Shown here one piece after another: positions 19,828-28,259 of a DNA stretch of 64,000 nt. This DNA comes from Hongsoonwoonella zoysiae (lineage in GTDB: Bacteria > Pseudomonadota > Alphaproteobacteria > Rhizobiales > Stappiaceae). The first letter of the stretch is position 1. Every line of letters begins with the position of its first letter. The stretch covers positions 806,001 to 870,000 of the forward strand of contig NZ_JABRXF010000002.1 in NCBI RefSeq assembly GCF_013266695.1. The letters run 5' to 3'. The notes beneath the pieces are model-generated. The model saw only the letters and a list, made by a program, of their open reading frames with translations. It was not told the origin of the DNA and made no database searches. A program made the position numbers and the translations under genes.

Positions 19828-20775
19828 TCATGAATGCGAGCCGGTCGTTCTCGCGGACAAATCTTTGATGTGCGCGAGAACCTTCTTGCTCGCTTCCAGG
19901 GCCGTCGTCTTTTTTTCAAGTGTTCCCGATCCCGCAAGATGCGGAGATAGGATACAGTTTTTCGCCTGCGCCAACGGACCTGTGGCTGTCCTTTCGTCTC
20001 CGGATAACGTATCGACTGCCACGCCCGCCAGTTTCCCTTCGTTCAGGGCAAGCGCCAAGGCCAGTTCGTCTACGAGCCCCGCCCTCGCCGCGTTTACGAG
20101 GAACGAGCCTTGCTTCATCAGGGCGATCTCTTCGGCTCCGATCAGAGCGCGGGTCTCTTGCGTCAACGGTATGTGGAGGGACAAAACGTCGATCTGACGA
20201 AGAAAAGTGGAAAGATCAGACGTGACGCGGAATCCGGCGGACGCGGCATCGGCCAAGGCCCTTTCTCGTCCATGCACGACGACCCTTGCACCGACGGCAC
20301 TCGCCAAAGCAGCCATCGCTCGCCCCGTGTGCCCATACCCGAAGACGCCGAACTCAAGATCGGAAAGAGACACGATCCTGGCGCGGTCCCGGAATTCCCT
20401 GTCTCCCTGCCGCATGGCCGCATCCGACTGCGGGATTTGGCGGAGCATGGCCAATACCAACGCCAGGCAATGCTCCGCCACACTTTTTGCATTCGTGCCG
20501 GGGGTATTGTCGATGACAATACCCCGTTGCCCGGCAGCACTTTTGTCAATTCCGTCCGTCCCGGACCCGTGAACGACGACCACGCCGAGCAGCGGATAGG
20601 CACCCATCAGGTTCGCATCAACCTCCGACCGTCTGGTTATGATCGCACGCACTCTGTCCCGAGGCGGCGATGCTCCCCGCCATGCCAAAACCGGTTCGAC
20701 ACCACCCTCCTCAAGCCACTCCAGGCCGGCTGGATGTATCTGGTCGAGGATCAGGCAAGCTGGCTTCGGCTTCAT
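19828..20775 (-). CDS. D-isomer-specific 2-hydroxyacid dehydrogenase
   Basis: 315 residues from the ATG at 20775, which overlaps the stop of the DJ-1 gene (TGATG), so the two are translationally coupled; the longer frame from 20877 lies inside that gene. The NAD-binding fold shows FGVFGYGHTGRAMAAL. The catalytic Arg is in NAARAGLVDE, the acid position is Asp in VAVDTLSGDE (often Glu), and the His is in LSPHLAGSG. VHGSGTDGID and NTPGTNAKSVAEH are typical of the phosphoglycerate-dehydrogenase-like branch. It would interconvert a 2-oxo acid and a D-2-hydroxy acid. The substrate is unknown. Confidence 0.9.
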   Translation of the reverse strand: MKPKPACLILDQIHPAGLEWLEEGGVEPVLAWRGASPPRDRVRAIITRRSEVDANLMGAYPLLGVVVVHGSGTDGIDKSAAGQRGIVIDNTPGTNAKSVAEHCLALVLAMLRQIPQSDAAMRQGDREFRDRARIVSLSDLEFGVFGYGHTGRAMAALASAVGARVVVHGRERALADAASAGFRVTSDLSTFLRQIDVLSLHIPLTQETRALIGAEEIALMKQGSFLVNAARAGLVDELALALALNEGKLAGVAVDTLSGDERTATGPLAQAKNCILSPHLAGSGTLEKKTTALEASKKVLAHIKDLSARTTGSHS

Positions 20776-21374
20776 CAGTCGGTCCAGAGGTCCTGATAAG
20801 GAGGCAGGGGGGTGTATTCCATCCGTTTCTGCACCTGAACGGCAAACTCCGGATCGAAGATCTGCCCCGTCAGCCATAACGCCATGTCGATCCCCGCGGA
20901 CACGCCTGCGGAGCTGACAACGTTTCCATCGTCGACATAACGAACGTTTTCGAGGACCTCTTTGGCGCTACCCATTCCGCGCGCCTGCGCGATTCGGTTG
21001 AAATGCGTGGTGATACGGCGGCCACGCGCGGGACCGGCTCCAAGCAGCATCAAGGCGCCCGCACAGACCGAAGTGACCCATTCCGCTGTTTTTGCGGCCT
21101 CGGTGATCCACTCCATCGTGGCCTCGTCTTTCAGAGCATCATCGACACCCCGGCCACCAGGGACCAGCAGTATGTCCGGGTTCGGCATTTGAGAAAGCGT
21201 CATGTCGGGGATGATCCGAAGCCCCTTCGAGCAATGAAGCGTTCCTGCGTCTTTCGCGACGGTGTAGCACTTCAGCTTTTCAGTCATCACGCCGGCGGTT
21301 GTAAGAACCTGCCAGGGACCGACGAGATCGAGGTCCTCTACATTTGGAAAGACAAGGAAAGCAACGGATTTCAT
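20775..21374 (-). CDS. DJ-1/PfpI-family protein (isonitrile-hydratase-like)
   Basis: 199 residues, a single DJ-1/PfpI domain without a DNA-binding part. The N-terminus SVAFLVFPNVEDLDLVGPW and LLVPGGRGVDDAL are typical. The nucleophile elbow is WVTSVCAGALMLLGAG, followed by RRITTHFNR and VVSSAGVSAGIDMAL. The pattern resembles isonitrile hydratase and related hydrolases. Its start overlaps the upstream amidohydrolase remnant (ATGA) and its end overlaps the dehydrogenase (TGATG), so the three form one coupled unit. The enzymatic role is not established. Confidence 0.85.
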   Translation of the reverse strand: MKSVAFLVFPNVEDLDLVGPWQVLTTAGVMTEKLKCYTVAKDAGTLHCSKGLRIIPDMTLSQMPNPDILLVPGGRGVDDALKDEATMEWITEAAKTAEWVTSVCAGALMLLGAGPARGRRITTHFNRIAQARGMGSAKEVLENVRYVDDGNVVSSAGVSAGIDMALWLTGQIFDPEFAVQVQKRMEYTPLPPYQDLWTD

Positions 21375-22012
21375 AAGTTGGTACCTTCATTTACGCTTGT
21401 AGGAAAAATCGGTTTGAACGTTGCAAGCGCCTCAAAAACGGCGCTGTAAAGATCGAGCAGAACATGCATGCGCGCCGGCTCGGCCCGCTGATCGGATTCA
21501 TCGAGATAGACCCTCTTCGCCGTTTCCATCCAAATGGCATGGATGTCGTTTTTCGGGTCTCCCGCGTTTCCGGTCACGCATCCGCCAAGGGAATGCTCGT
21601 CTATCGAGCATTCCAGACCATGTGCTCGAACCACGTTCGCGATCGGGCCCACCATCTTTAAGCCCGCGCGCGCGTATTTGTTGGAACCCAGGCAAGCACC
21701 GGGAAGCGGAACGGACGAAACCAAGGAAACAAGAGACCTTATCGAGTGTGTATACAGCAGCAGCGCGGTGCCGTGCGAACGCCGGGCCTGGTCGAGCATC
21801 CGCTTCAAAGCCTCATGGTAGGGCCGCAACACAGGGCGCATCGGCAGCTCACACTCCTGTGCATCGAGCGCTTGACCCGGCTTCCATAACTCCGCGCATT
21901 CTTGTCTGGGATAACGCTCAAACGATTTGGCGGAAATGTCATAATAGATTAAATTTCTGCCAAATCGGATCGTGCAATACCGTTCTTCACGGCAGCTTTG
22001 CCGGTCACGCAA
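21371..22012 (-). pseudogene. N-formylglutamate amidohydrolase family, 5'-truncated
   Basis: From about 21895 downward the frame matches the C-terminal two thirds of N-formylglutamate amidohydrolases: ELWKPGQALDAQE, RPYHEALKRMLDQARRSHG, ALLLYTHSIRSLV (His of the second metal site), then DIHAIWMETAKRVYLDE. The family's N-terminal part with the first metal His (the PHSG region) is missing. The preceding codons (MRDRQSCREERYCTI) resemble nothing in the family. Site B, a presumed operator, falls inside the open frame at 21927-21962, so translation more likely starts below it (ATG 21841 or a nearby alternative). Zn-dependent catalysis is unlikely. The reading frame remains open and coupled to the DJ-1 gene, so a shortened protein may still be made. 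Confidence 0.65.
21927..21962. promoter_or_regulatory. 36-bp imperfect palindrome (site B), copy of site A
   Basis: Begins TTGGCGGAAAT and ends AAATTTCTGCCA, matching site A at 18816-18851 in 30 of 36 positions. With flanks, the arms GATTTGGCGGAAAT (21924-21937) and ATTTCTGCCAAATC (21953-21966) pair at 13 of 14 positions. It sits upstream of the coupled amidohydrolase remnant, DJ-1 and dehydrogenase genes, so it is a candidate GlxA-type operator. Confidence 0.6.
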
Positions 22013-22149
22013 TATGCCGTTCCCTTGGGCCGATGGGCGCTATTCGCAGCTTGAGAAAAAGCCTGAATTAGGCAAGAAGCGCGATTGCCTTATCCAACGC
22101 GACAAAGCACATAGACCGAACATGCCGTTGCATCATCTTTCGACAAACC

Positions 22150-22242
22150 TTAGCGGTGCACCGTCCGCATTCCACGGTTCATCAGCGTGTTGGTAGGGCC
22201 GGAGGAGACCGTGAAATCGTCGCCGGTGCAGCCAAGGATCAT
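22150..22242 (-). pseudogene. Four-carbon acid sugar kinase (OtnK/DUF1537 type), 30-codon N-terminal stub
   Basis: The ATG at 22242 overlaps the MBL-hydrolase stop (ATGA). The frame reads MILGCTGDDFTVSSGPTNTL and then NRGMRTVHR before a TAA. This is the N-terminus of four-carbon acid sugar kinases (family pattern GCIADDFTGATDLANTL..GGMRTVQ), which phosphorylate 3-oxo-tetronates. The remaining 400 or so residues are absent. DFTGA has become DFTVS, so the stub itself has also drifted. Confidence 0.7.
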
Positions 22243-23063
22243 GGGACAAACTGCTCCCATTTGCCAGCCGACGGACCGGCATCGAGCCGATGGATGGCCG
22301 TTCCTTCAGCGCCTTCTGCGACGGACGGGAAGATCTGCCGGACCAGCGGGTCATGGCCTGGCACAACAAGCTTCGCATTGCTCGCAAGCAGCGGCAGACG
22401 CCGGAACCCTTCAAGCATTGCCTCGGCATTTTCGACAATCGGAAAAAGCTTTCTGCGCCTGAAATTCTCGTAGTAATGCGAAGCGTCGGAAGCGAGAACA
22501 AGCCATCCTGCATTCGTCTTGACCCTTACGCATTGAAGTCCGCGCGAGTGGCCGCCAAGGGCATGTACCTCAACGCCGGGCGCAACCGAGCCCACTCCGT
22601 CATGAAAGACGACCCGTCCTGAATAGACCTTGCGCACCATCTGGCACACATGATCGGCTGTGAACGGATGGTTGAGCGCCTGATGGCACATGCAAGGGCC
22701 TGTCGCATATGCCATCTCGGCCTCTTGCAGGTGGAACCGCGCGTTGGCGAAGCGGTCCAGCGAACCGGCATGATCATAATGGAGATGGGTTACGACCACC
22801 GTCTCGACCGCATCAGGATCAACGCCAAAGTCGGCGAGACAAACCGCGGGGTCGCGCAGTACCGGCCGCCCCCGCCTTATCCCCTCCTCTTCGTCATAGC
22901 CGGTATCGACCACTATCATGCGGTTTTCGTTGCGGATGAGCCAGATATAGTAGTCGATGTCATGCGGCGAGGCGTGGTCATCATCGAACAGAAACGAGTC
23001 GCCACGCGTCCGCCCGCCACGCTGCGCATACTTCAAGGCGTAGACTTCGTAGGTTTCATCCAT
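22239..23063 (-). CDS. Metallo-beta-lactamase-fold hydrolase, N-acyl-homoserine-lactonase-like family
   Basis: 274 residues. The metal-binding signature is VVVTHLHYDHAGSLDRF (HxHxDH), with further ligands in VHALGGHSRGLQ, LVLASDASHYYENF and KLVVPGHDPLV. The N-terminus contains DYYIWLIRNENRMIVVDTGY, as in lactonase-like members. Lactone or ester hydrolysis is the likely chemistry; the genomic context (aldo/keto reductase, sugar-acid kinase stub) points to sugar-acid lactones at least as much as to quorum signals. Its start overlaps the aldo/keto reductase end by 8 bases and its stop overlaps the kinase stub. Confidence 0.87.
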   Translation of the reverse strand: MDETYEVYALKYAQRGGRTRGDSFLFDDDHASPHDIDYYIWLIRNENRMIVVDTGYDEEEGIRRGRPVLRDPAVCLADFGVDPDAVETVVVTHLHYDHAGSLDRFANARFHLQEAEMAYATGPCMCHQALNHPFTADHVCQMVRKVYSGRVVFHDGVGSVAPGVEVHALGGHSRGLQCVRVKTNAGWLVLASDASHYYENFRRRKLFPIVENAEAMLEGFRRLPLLASNAKLVVPGHDPLVRQIFPSVAEGAEGTAIHRLDAGPSAGKWEQFVP

Positions 23064-24084
23064 CGGTGCTGCTCCCCAAAGGCGTGCGCCTGCCGTCGAT
23101 CGGATAGCGCGGGTCGTTGTGGCCGGAGACCGGCGTGTGTCCCGTTGCGCAAAGACCGCTGAGGAATGCTTCGTCGGCCGCCGTATAATCGGTATCGACC
23201 GCCGAGATATAGGCTTCGACCTGGGACAGTGTCTTTGGGCCGATCAACACGCTGGAAACCGCGTCGTTCGCGAGCACCCAGTTGAGCGCCAGCCCCACAG
23301 GATCTCGTCCGGTTTTCACCGCATGATCGGCCGCCTGGTTCGCAAGCCTGATCGTCTCGGGAAAGAATTCGGTTTCGAGAATGCGCGCGTCCCCCCGTGC
23401 GCCGCGCGATCCTTCGGGCGCTTCTCCCCGGTATTTTCCGGTCAGCACACCGCGCGCGAGCGGGGAATACGGCACGACGCCGATACCGAAGTGGCGGCAA
23501 GCGGGTATGTAGTCGGTTTCAACGACGCGATTGAGAATATGATAGTAGGGTTGGGCGGCAACCGGCCTCGCGATACCCAGATTGTCGCAAGTGCGAACCA
23601 TCTCGGCGATCTTCCAGGGCCGGAAATTCGAAAAACCCCAATGACGGATCTTGCCTGCGTCAATCAGCTCGCCAAGTACGGAAATTATTTCGTCGAGCGA
23701 AACCCGCGCGTCATCGAGGTGAAGGTAGTAGAGATCAATCGTCTCGCGATCGAGCCGTTCCAGTGAAAGGTCGGCGGCGCGAAGGATGCGTTCCGGCGCC
23801 AATCCACCCTGGTCGTCGATTTCAGGAACGGGATTACCGACTTTGGTCGCGAGAAAACACTCCTCGCCGCGCTCCTTCAGCAACCGGCCGAGAATTCGCT
23901 CCGACGCCCCCTTCGCATAGGTATCCGCGGTATCGACGAAGTTGCCCCCCGCCTCGAAAAAGGCGTCCAGGATCCTTGCCGATTCGGCCTCATTGGTCTG
24001 GTCGCCGAACATCATCGTGCCGAGACAGAGGCTGGAGACCTCCTGACCGTTTTCAAACAAACGTCTTTTTTCAAGCTTTGTCAT
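23056..24084 (-). CDS. Aldo/keto reductase
   Basis: 342 residues from ATG 24084, which has GGGAG nine bases upstream; the longer frame crosses the AT-rich promoter region. The (beta/alpha)8 reductase tetrad is visible: Asp and Tyr in FVDTADTYAKGASE, Lys in FLATKVGNP and His in LYYLHLDDARVS. The cofactor end is SVLIGPKTLSQVEAY. It would reduce an aldehyde or ketone, or oxidise the alcohol, with NADP(H). It heads an operon with the MBL hydrolase and the sugar-acid kinase stub, and is divergent from the dehydrogenase operon at 24263, so the two may share control. Confidence 0.9.
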   Translation of the reverse strand: MTKLEKRRLFENGQEVSSLCLGTMMFGDQTNEAESARILDAFFEAGGNFVDTADTYAKGASERILGRLLKERGEECFLATKVGNPVPEIDDQGGLAPERILRAADLSLERLDRETIDLYYLHLDDARVSLDEIISVLGELIDAGKIRHWGFSNFRPWKIAEMVRTCDNLGIARPVAAQPYYHILNRVVETDYIPACRHFGIGVVPYSPLARGVLTGKYRGEAPEGSRGARGDARILETEFFPETIRLANQAADHAVKTGRDPVGLALNWVLANDAVSSVLIGPKTLSQVEAYISAVDTDYTAADEAFLSGLCATGHTPVSGHNDPRYPIDGRRTPLGSSTDG

Positions 24085-24186
24085 TATTTGCCGCTCCCTG
24101 TCCGAACATTTTTCCAGTGAAGCATATCGGCAATTCCAACGTCGAACGCTTCCAAAATTCACATTCTCCAATCGACTAATGTTTAT

Positions 24187-24214
24187 TGTATACATAAATT
24201 TATACATTATACAT
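24187..24214. promoter_or_regulatory. AT-rich operator candidate in the divergent promoter region
   Basis: TGTATACA is a perfect 8-bp palindrome at 24187-24194. ATACAT occurs three times at 24190, 24202 and 24209. Such TGTATACA-type sites are common for FadR-branch GntR regulators, and one is encoded in the rightward operon (26507-27211). Confidence 0.45.
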
Positions 24215-24262
24215 GAGCCCAATTTGAACAACCTCCCAGGTCGAACGGAGAAAGAGCCGACC

Positions 24263-25414
24263 ATGCACAAGACGACGGCCGGGCCGGAGGCGCAAAACCG
24301 CCCTCAATCCAATAAGAAGACGTTCGCGATCGCAGTGTTCGACGGTGACGGGATCGGGCCGGAGATCATGCGCCCGACATTGGATATCCTCGGTGAGATT
24401 TCAGCTTCCTCCAGCAGCTTCTGCTTGCAATTCCAACCCCTGCCGGCAGGTGCCGGCCATTACCGAGATCACGCAGTGGCATTGCCGCATAGCTCCCTCG
24501 ACGCTGCGAGAGACGCGGATGCAATTCTGCTTTCGGCGATGGGCCTTCCTGATATCCGCTACCCTGACGGGACCGAGATAGCGCCCCAGATAGAACTGCG
24601 TTTCGCGCTGGAGTTATTCGCGGGCGTGCGGCCGGTATTCCTGATGCCCGGCCAGGGATCGCCACTGCGTATCGCGGACACAGGCGGTGTCGATTTCGTC
24701 ATCATCCGCGAGTCGACCGAAGGCCTGTTCGCGTCTCACGGAAAGGGCGAAGTTATCCGCGACGAGGAAGCCCGCGAAACGTTGGTGATCACGCGCAGGG
24801 TTTCGGAGAAGCTTTTCGATTTCGCCTTCCGGCTTGCGCGCCAAAGAAAGGAGAACGGCAAGGGGCCGGGCCGAGTCCACTGCGTCGATAAAGCCAATGT
24901 TTTTCAGGCATTTGCCTTCTTCCGGAAGATCTTTCAGGAGCGCGCGGCGCTAAATCCAGACATAGAGGCGCAATGCGCCTACGTCGACGCGGCAGCGCTA
25001 TGGATGGTGCAGAGGCCGCAGATGTTCGATGTCATCGTCACCGAAAACATGTTCGGCGATATCCTCTCCGACCTTGGCGCCGGTATCATGGGCAGTCTCG
25101 GCCTTGCGCCGTCCGCCGACATCGGTGCCGATCATGCCGTTTTCCAGCCTTGCCACGGCAGCGCGCCGGACATTGCGGGGCGCAATATCGCCAATCCGCT
25201 CGCCATGATCCTTTCGGCTTCCATGATGCTCGACTGGCTTGGGCGCGAACACGAAATGGAAGATATGCTGACAGCCGGCAGGAGGCTTCACGAAGCTGTG
25301 AATTCAGTCTTATCCTCGGGTTCCTGCCTCACGCCCGACATTGGCGGTACCGCTTCTACAAACGGCGTGGCGGAGGCCGTTCTGGAAGCCTATCGAAACG
25401 GCGCGCAAGCATGA
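24263..25414 (+). CDS. Isocitrate/isopropylmalate dehydrogenase family protein
   Basis: 383 residues from ATG 24263 (the frame is open from 24179 but runs through the promoter region). Family features are [13 protein letters not shown] (N-terminus), [20 protein letters not shown] (substrate loop), [14 protein letters not shown] (catalytic Lys), [20 protein letters not shown], and [20 protein letters not shown] with the metal-binding Asp pair. It oxidatively decarboxylates a 2-hydroxy acid of the malate, isopropylmalate or tartrate type. The operon has no leucine genes, so tartrate or another dicarboxylate is more likely than isopropylmalate. The stop overlaps the next start (ATGA). Confidence 0.88.
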   Translation: MHKTTAGPEAQNRPQSNKKTFAIAVFDGDGIGPEIMRPTLDILGEISASSSSFCLQFQPLPAGAGHYRDHAVALPHSSLDAARDADAILLSAMGLPDIRYPDGTEIAPQIELRFALELFAGVRPVFLMPGQGSPLRIADTGGVDFVIIRESTEGLFASHGKGEVIRDEEARETLVITRRVSEKLFDFAFRLARQRKENGKGPGRVHCVDKANVFQAFAFFRKIFQERAALNPDIEAQCAYVDAAALWMVQRPQMFDVIVTENMFGDILSDLGAGIMGSLGLAPSADIGADHAVFQPCHGSAPDIAGRNIANPLAMILSASMMLDWLGREHEMEDMLTAGRRLHEAVNSVLSSGSCLTPDIGGTASTNGVAEAVLEAYRNGAQA

Positions 25415-26514
25415 ACGACGATGGAGAACACTCCGGTAAATCATTGAAAAAGCTGCGTGTCGTCATGGTCGGCGCGGGTTTTTTCAGCACGTTTCATGTT
25501 GATGGATGGCTCAGAAACGACGGCGCCGAAATCGTCGGCCTTGCCGATTCCGAGGTTGAAAAGGCGCGCGCCGTGCTCGTGGCAAACGGGGCCGATTTAA
25601 ATTCCATTGCGGTCCAATCCGACGCCTTAAAAATCCTTCGCGGCCTGAAGCCCGACATTGTAGACATCGCGGCACCGCCTTCAGCCCACCTCGGCCTCAT
25701 TCGCGAGGCGACAAAAAGTACCGTAACGGCAATTATCTGTCAGAAACCATTCTGTACTTCCCTAAAGGAAGCCCGAGAGGCCATCCGGCTCGCCGCCGAT
25801 GCGGGGATAAAACTTATCGTCCATGAGAATTTTCGCTTCCAGCCCTGGTATCGGGCGATCAGGTGGGAGATCGAAACAGGCCGCATCGGCGAAGTCTACC
25901 AGGCGACCTTCCGGCTCAGGCCAGGCGACGGACAGGGAAAGGACGCCTATCTGTCGCGCCAGCCCTATTTCCAGAAGATGGAACGGTTCCTGATCCACGA
26001 AACCGCCGTTCACTGGATCGACACTTTCAGATTTCTGCTTGGCGAACCGGAAGCGGTGTTCGCGGACCTGCGCCGCCTAAACCCGGCAATCGCCGGCGAA
26101 GACAGCGGCATATTCATCTACCGTTACGGCGACGGGCGACGGGCGGTCTTCGACGGCAACCGGCTTGTCGACCACGTGGCCGAAAACCCGCGCCTGACCA
26201 TGGGCGAATGTCTCGTTGAGGGATCGAAGGGCGTGCTCGCGCTCGACGGAAACGGCAATCTTTCCTTCAGGGCCCTCGGCGACCAGCATTGGATTGTCCT
26301 TTTTTCGCCCCGGTCGAGGGAAGGCTTCGGCGGAGACTGCGTCTTCGAGCTGCAAAAACATGTTACAGATCACCTGTTAAAAGGCACCGCGCTGGAAAAC
26401 GAAGCCTCGGCTTATCTTCGCAATATGGAAATTGAAGAGGCGGTCTACCGCGCGGCCATGAAGGGGCGCTTCATCAGCTTGCGTGACAGCCAGACCGGCG
26501 AAAACGATGACTGA
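25411..26514 (+). CDS. Gfo/Idh/MocA-family oxidoreductase
   Basis: 367 residues from the ATG at 25411, which overlaps the upstream stop; the open frame extends further upstream only as a shadow of the dehydrogenase gene. The NAD(P) fold is LRVVMVGAGFFSTFHVDGWL, and the Gfo/Idh signature is ICQKPFCTS (EKP-like; Gln replaces the usual Glu), with the catalytic region at FLIHETAVHWIDTFRFLLG. It acts on a sugar, inositol or related polyol. No signal peptide is present. Coupling to the dehydrogenase and GntR genes indicates a small catabolic unit of unknown substrate. Confidence 0.88.
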   Translation: MNDDGEHSGKSLKKLRVVMVGAGFFSTFHVDGWLRNDGAEIVGLADSEVEKARAVLVANGADLNSIAVQSDALKILRGLKPDIVDIAAPPSAHLGLIREATKSTVTAIICQKPFCTSLKEAREAIRLAADAGIKLIVHENFRFQPWYRAIRWEIETGRIGEVYQATFRLRPGDGQGKDAYLSRQPYFQKMERFLIHETAVHWIDTFRFLLGEPEAVFADLRRLNPAIAGEDSGIFIYRYGDGRRAVFDGNRLVDHVAENPRLTMGECLVEGSKGVLALDGNGNLSFRALGDQHWIVLFSPRSREGFGGDCVFELQKHVTDHLLKGTALENEASAYLRNMEIEEAVYRAAMKGRFISLRDSQTGENDD

Positions 26515-27211
26515 GACCCCGACCGTAATTCCGCAGGCGCAATCCGGCAAAAAGCCCCTGTCCCAAACGCAGCGCGCAACGCGGATGCTGCGTGAGATGA
26601 TCATCACGAACAAGCTGCTGCCGGGCTCCAGCCACCTTGAAACGGAACTGGCGGAAATGCTCGGCATGTCGCGGACGCCGGTGCGCGAGGCGGCGATCGT
26701 TCTGGAGGGGCAAGGCCTCGTTGAAGTAAAGCCGCGCCGGGGCGTTCGGATCCTGCCGCTTTCTCCGGCGGACATGGAAGAGATCTACTCCATCCTGACG
26801 GAGCTTGAATCCCTTGCCGCCCACGATGTCGCCAAGAACGGGGCGGACGAGGAAGACCTCGCCAGGCTTCGCGCCCTGATCCAGGAGATGGAGACCGCCC
26901 TTGCAGATGACGACCGACACCGCTGGGCGGAGGCTGACGAGCGGTTTCACCACAAGCTCGTCAGCCTTGCCGGGAACCGTCGCCTGCAGACGATCGTTGC
27001 GACCTATTCCGACCAGGTGCACCGCGCGAGACTGCTTACGCTGCACATGCGCCCCACGCCGCACCGATCTAACGAGGACCACCGCGCGCTGGTCGAAGCC
27101 ATTGCGGCGGGCGATGCGGAACGTGCGCGCAATATCCACCGCGAACACCGTATCCGCGCAAAGACAATGATGATCAAGTTGATCGCATCGCACGGTCTGC
27201 GCGCCGTTTGA
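26507..27211 (+). CDS. GntR-family regulator, FadR/FCD subfamily
   Basis: 234 residues from ATG 26507, overlapping the previous stop by 8 bases; the in-frame start at 26483 would overlap more. The winged helix (about 15-80) contains ETELAEMLGMSRTPVREAAI and VEVKPRRGVRILPL. The FCD domain follows, with likely metal or ligand residues in ADERFHHKLVSLAGNRRL and EDHRALVEAIAAGDAERA. As the third gene of the operon it probably represses it from the AT-rich site at 24187-24214 and could also affect the divergent reductase operon. Confidence 0.9.
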   Translation: MTETPTVIPQAQSGKKPLSQTQRATRMLREMIITNKLLPGSSHLETELAEMLGMSRTPVREAAIVLEGQGLVEVKPRRGVRILPLSPADMEEIYSILTELESLAAHDVAKNGADEEDLARLRALIQEMETALADDDRHRWAEADERFHHKLVSLAGNRRLQTIVATYSDQVHRARLLTLHMRPTPHRSNEDHRALVEAIAAGDAERARNIHREHRIRAKTMMIKLIASHGLRAV

Positions 27212-27356
27212 AACCTGGGGCGTATCCCGCAAAATCCGGATCAGATCTGGCGAAAGAGGTCCGGCAAAAGCGGCAACGCCTTGTTCGACGCATGAAATGC
27301 GCGCAATACTGAAACGAAATTTGACCCTACGTCGCCTCCCTTCAGGAATAACCGGA

Positions 27357-28199
27357 ATGCCGTTCAAGACCCTGTTAGCGCTGACGGAAATAGAGACCGG
27401 GCCCGCCGACATCGAGGCGGCCGTTTCGCTTGCAAAGGCCTTCGGTGCGCATCTTTCCGTCTTGATCCTGGGCGAAATCCCGATCCTGCCGTTCTACGGT
27501 TACGGCAGCCAAGGTTACATCGATATCTGGGCCGAAGAGGGCAAACAGCGCGAGGAGGACCTGAAGGCCGCGACCGCGGACATAAACGCAAGGCTCACCC
27601 GCGAAGGCATTTCCTTCGACATTCGCCCCCAAATATCTTTACCGGGGCATGAGGACGACATCGTCGCGCGCCATGCGATTTACTGCGATCTCGCCATCGT
27701 TCTCCGTTCCACGGAAGGCGAACTGACGTCCGCGGAGATGAAAGCAATCGACGGGGCGTTGTTCGATTCCGGCAGGCCCGTGCTTTTCGTGCCGAAAAAT
27801 ACGAAATCCGACAAATTCGGCGAACGCGCCATGATTGCCTGGAACGCACGGCGCGAAGCAGCCCGTGCGGTCTCCGACGCTCATCCTTTCCTGCAAGGCG
27901 CCAAGGACATCAGCGTTTTGATCGTCGATCCGGTGGTGGGCGAGGAGGACCATGGTGAAGAGCCCGGAGCGGATATCGCGCTCGTGCTTTCCCGCTACGA
28001 ACTGAAGGTCGATGTATCGAGCGTCGCCTCGGCTGGCCGTCCAGTCTCCCAAGTCCTGCTCGACAGGGCCCGCGATCTGAATATCGACCTGCTCGTCATG
28101 GGCGCTTACGGTCACTCAAGGCTGCGTCAGAATATCCTTGGCGGAACGACCAGGGAAATGCTCGAGAACAGCAACGTGCCGCTCCTGCTTTCGCATTGA
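27357..28199 (+). CDS. Universal stress protein, tandem UspA domains
   Basis: 280 residues, two Usp units. The start at 27357 has AGGA nine bases upstream; an earlier in-frame start at 27297 gives an unlikely leader. The first half has TLLALTEIETGPADIEAAVS; the second ends with the ATP-binding signature LLVMGAYGHSRLRQNILGGT and the terminal NVPLLLSH. It likely binds ATP and acts in stress response in the cytoplasm. The HhH protein follows 60 bases downstream on the same strand. Confidence 0.88.
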   Translation: MPFKTLLALTEIETGPADIEAAVSLAKAFGAHLSVLILGEIPILPFYGYGSQGYIDIWAEEGKQREEDLKAATADINARLTREGISFDIRPQISLPGHEDDIVARHAIYCDLAIVLRSTEGELTSAEMKAIDGALFDSGRPVLFVPKNTKSDKFGERAMIAWNARREAARAVSDAHPFLQGAKDISVLIVDPVVGEEDHGEEPGADIALVLSRYELKVDVSSVASAGRPVSQVLLDRARDLNIDLLVMGAYGHSRLRQNILGGTTREMLENSNVPLLLSH

Positions 28200-28259
28200 C
28201 CGCACACACGAGAGCAAGGAACGCCGCCTGAAGCTTCCTAAGTCCCCGAGAGCATCGAC

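Noticed and set aside
15437-24084. Intact genomic island integrated at the tRNA-Gln gene
   Set aside because: The region looks accessory and decayed next to a tRNA, but no integrase and no repeat of the tRNA 3' end were found, so an island boundary is not shown.
24973-25410. N-terminal extension of the Gfo/Idh/MocA frame
   Set aside because: It lies inside the dehydrogenase gene; the true start is the ATG at 25411 that overlaps the stop.
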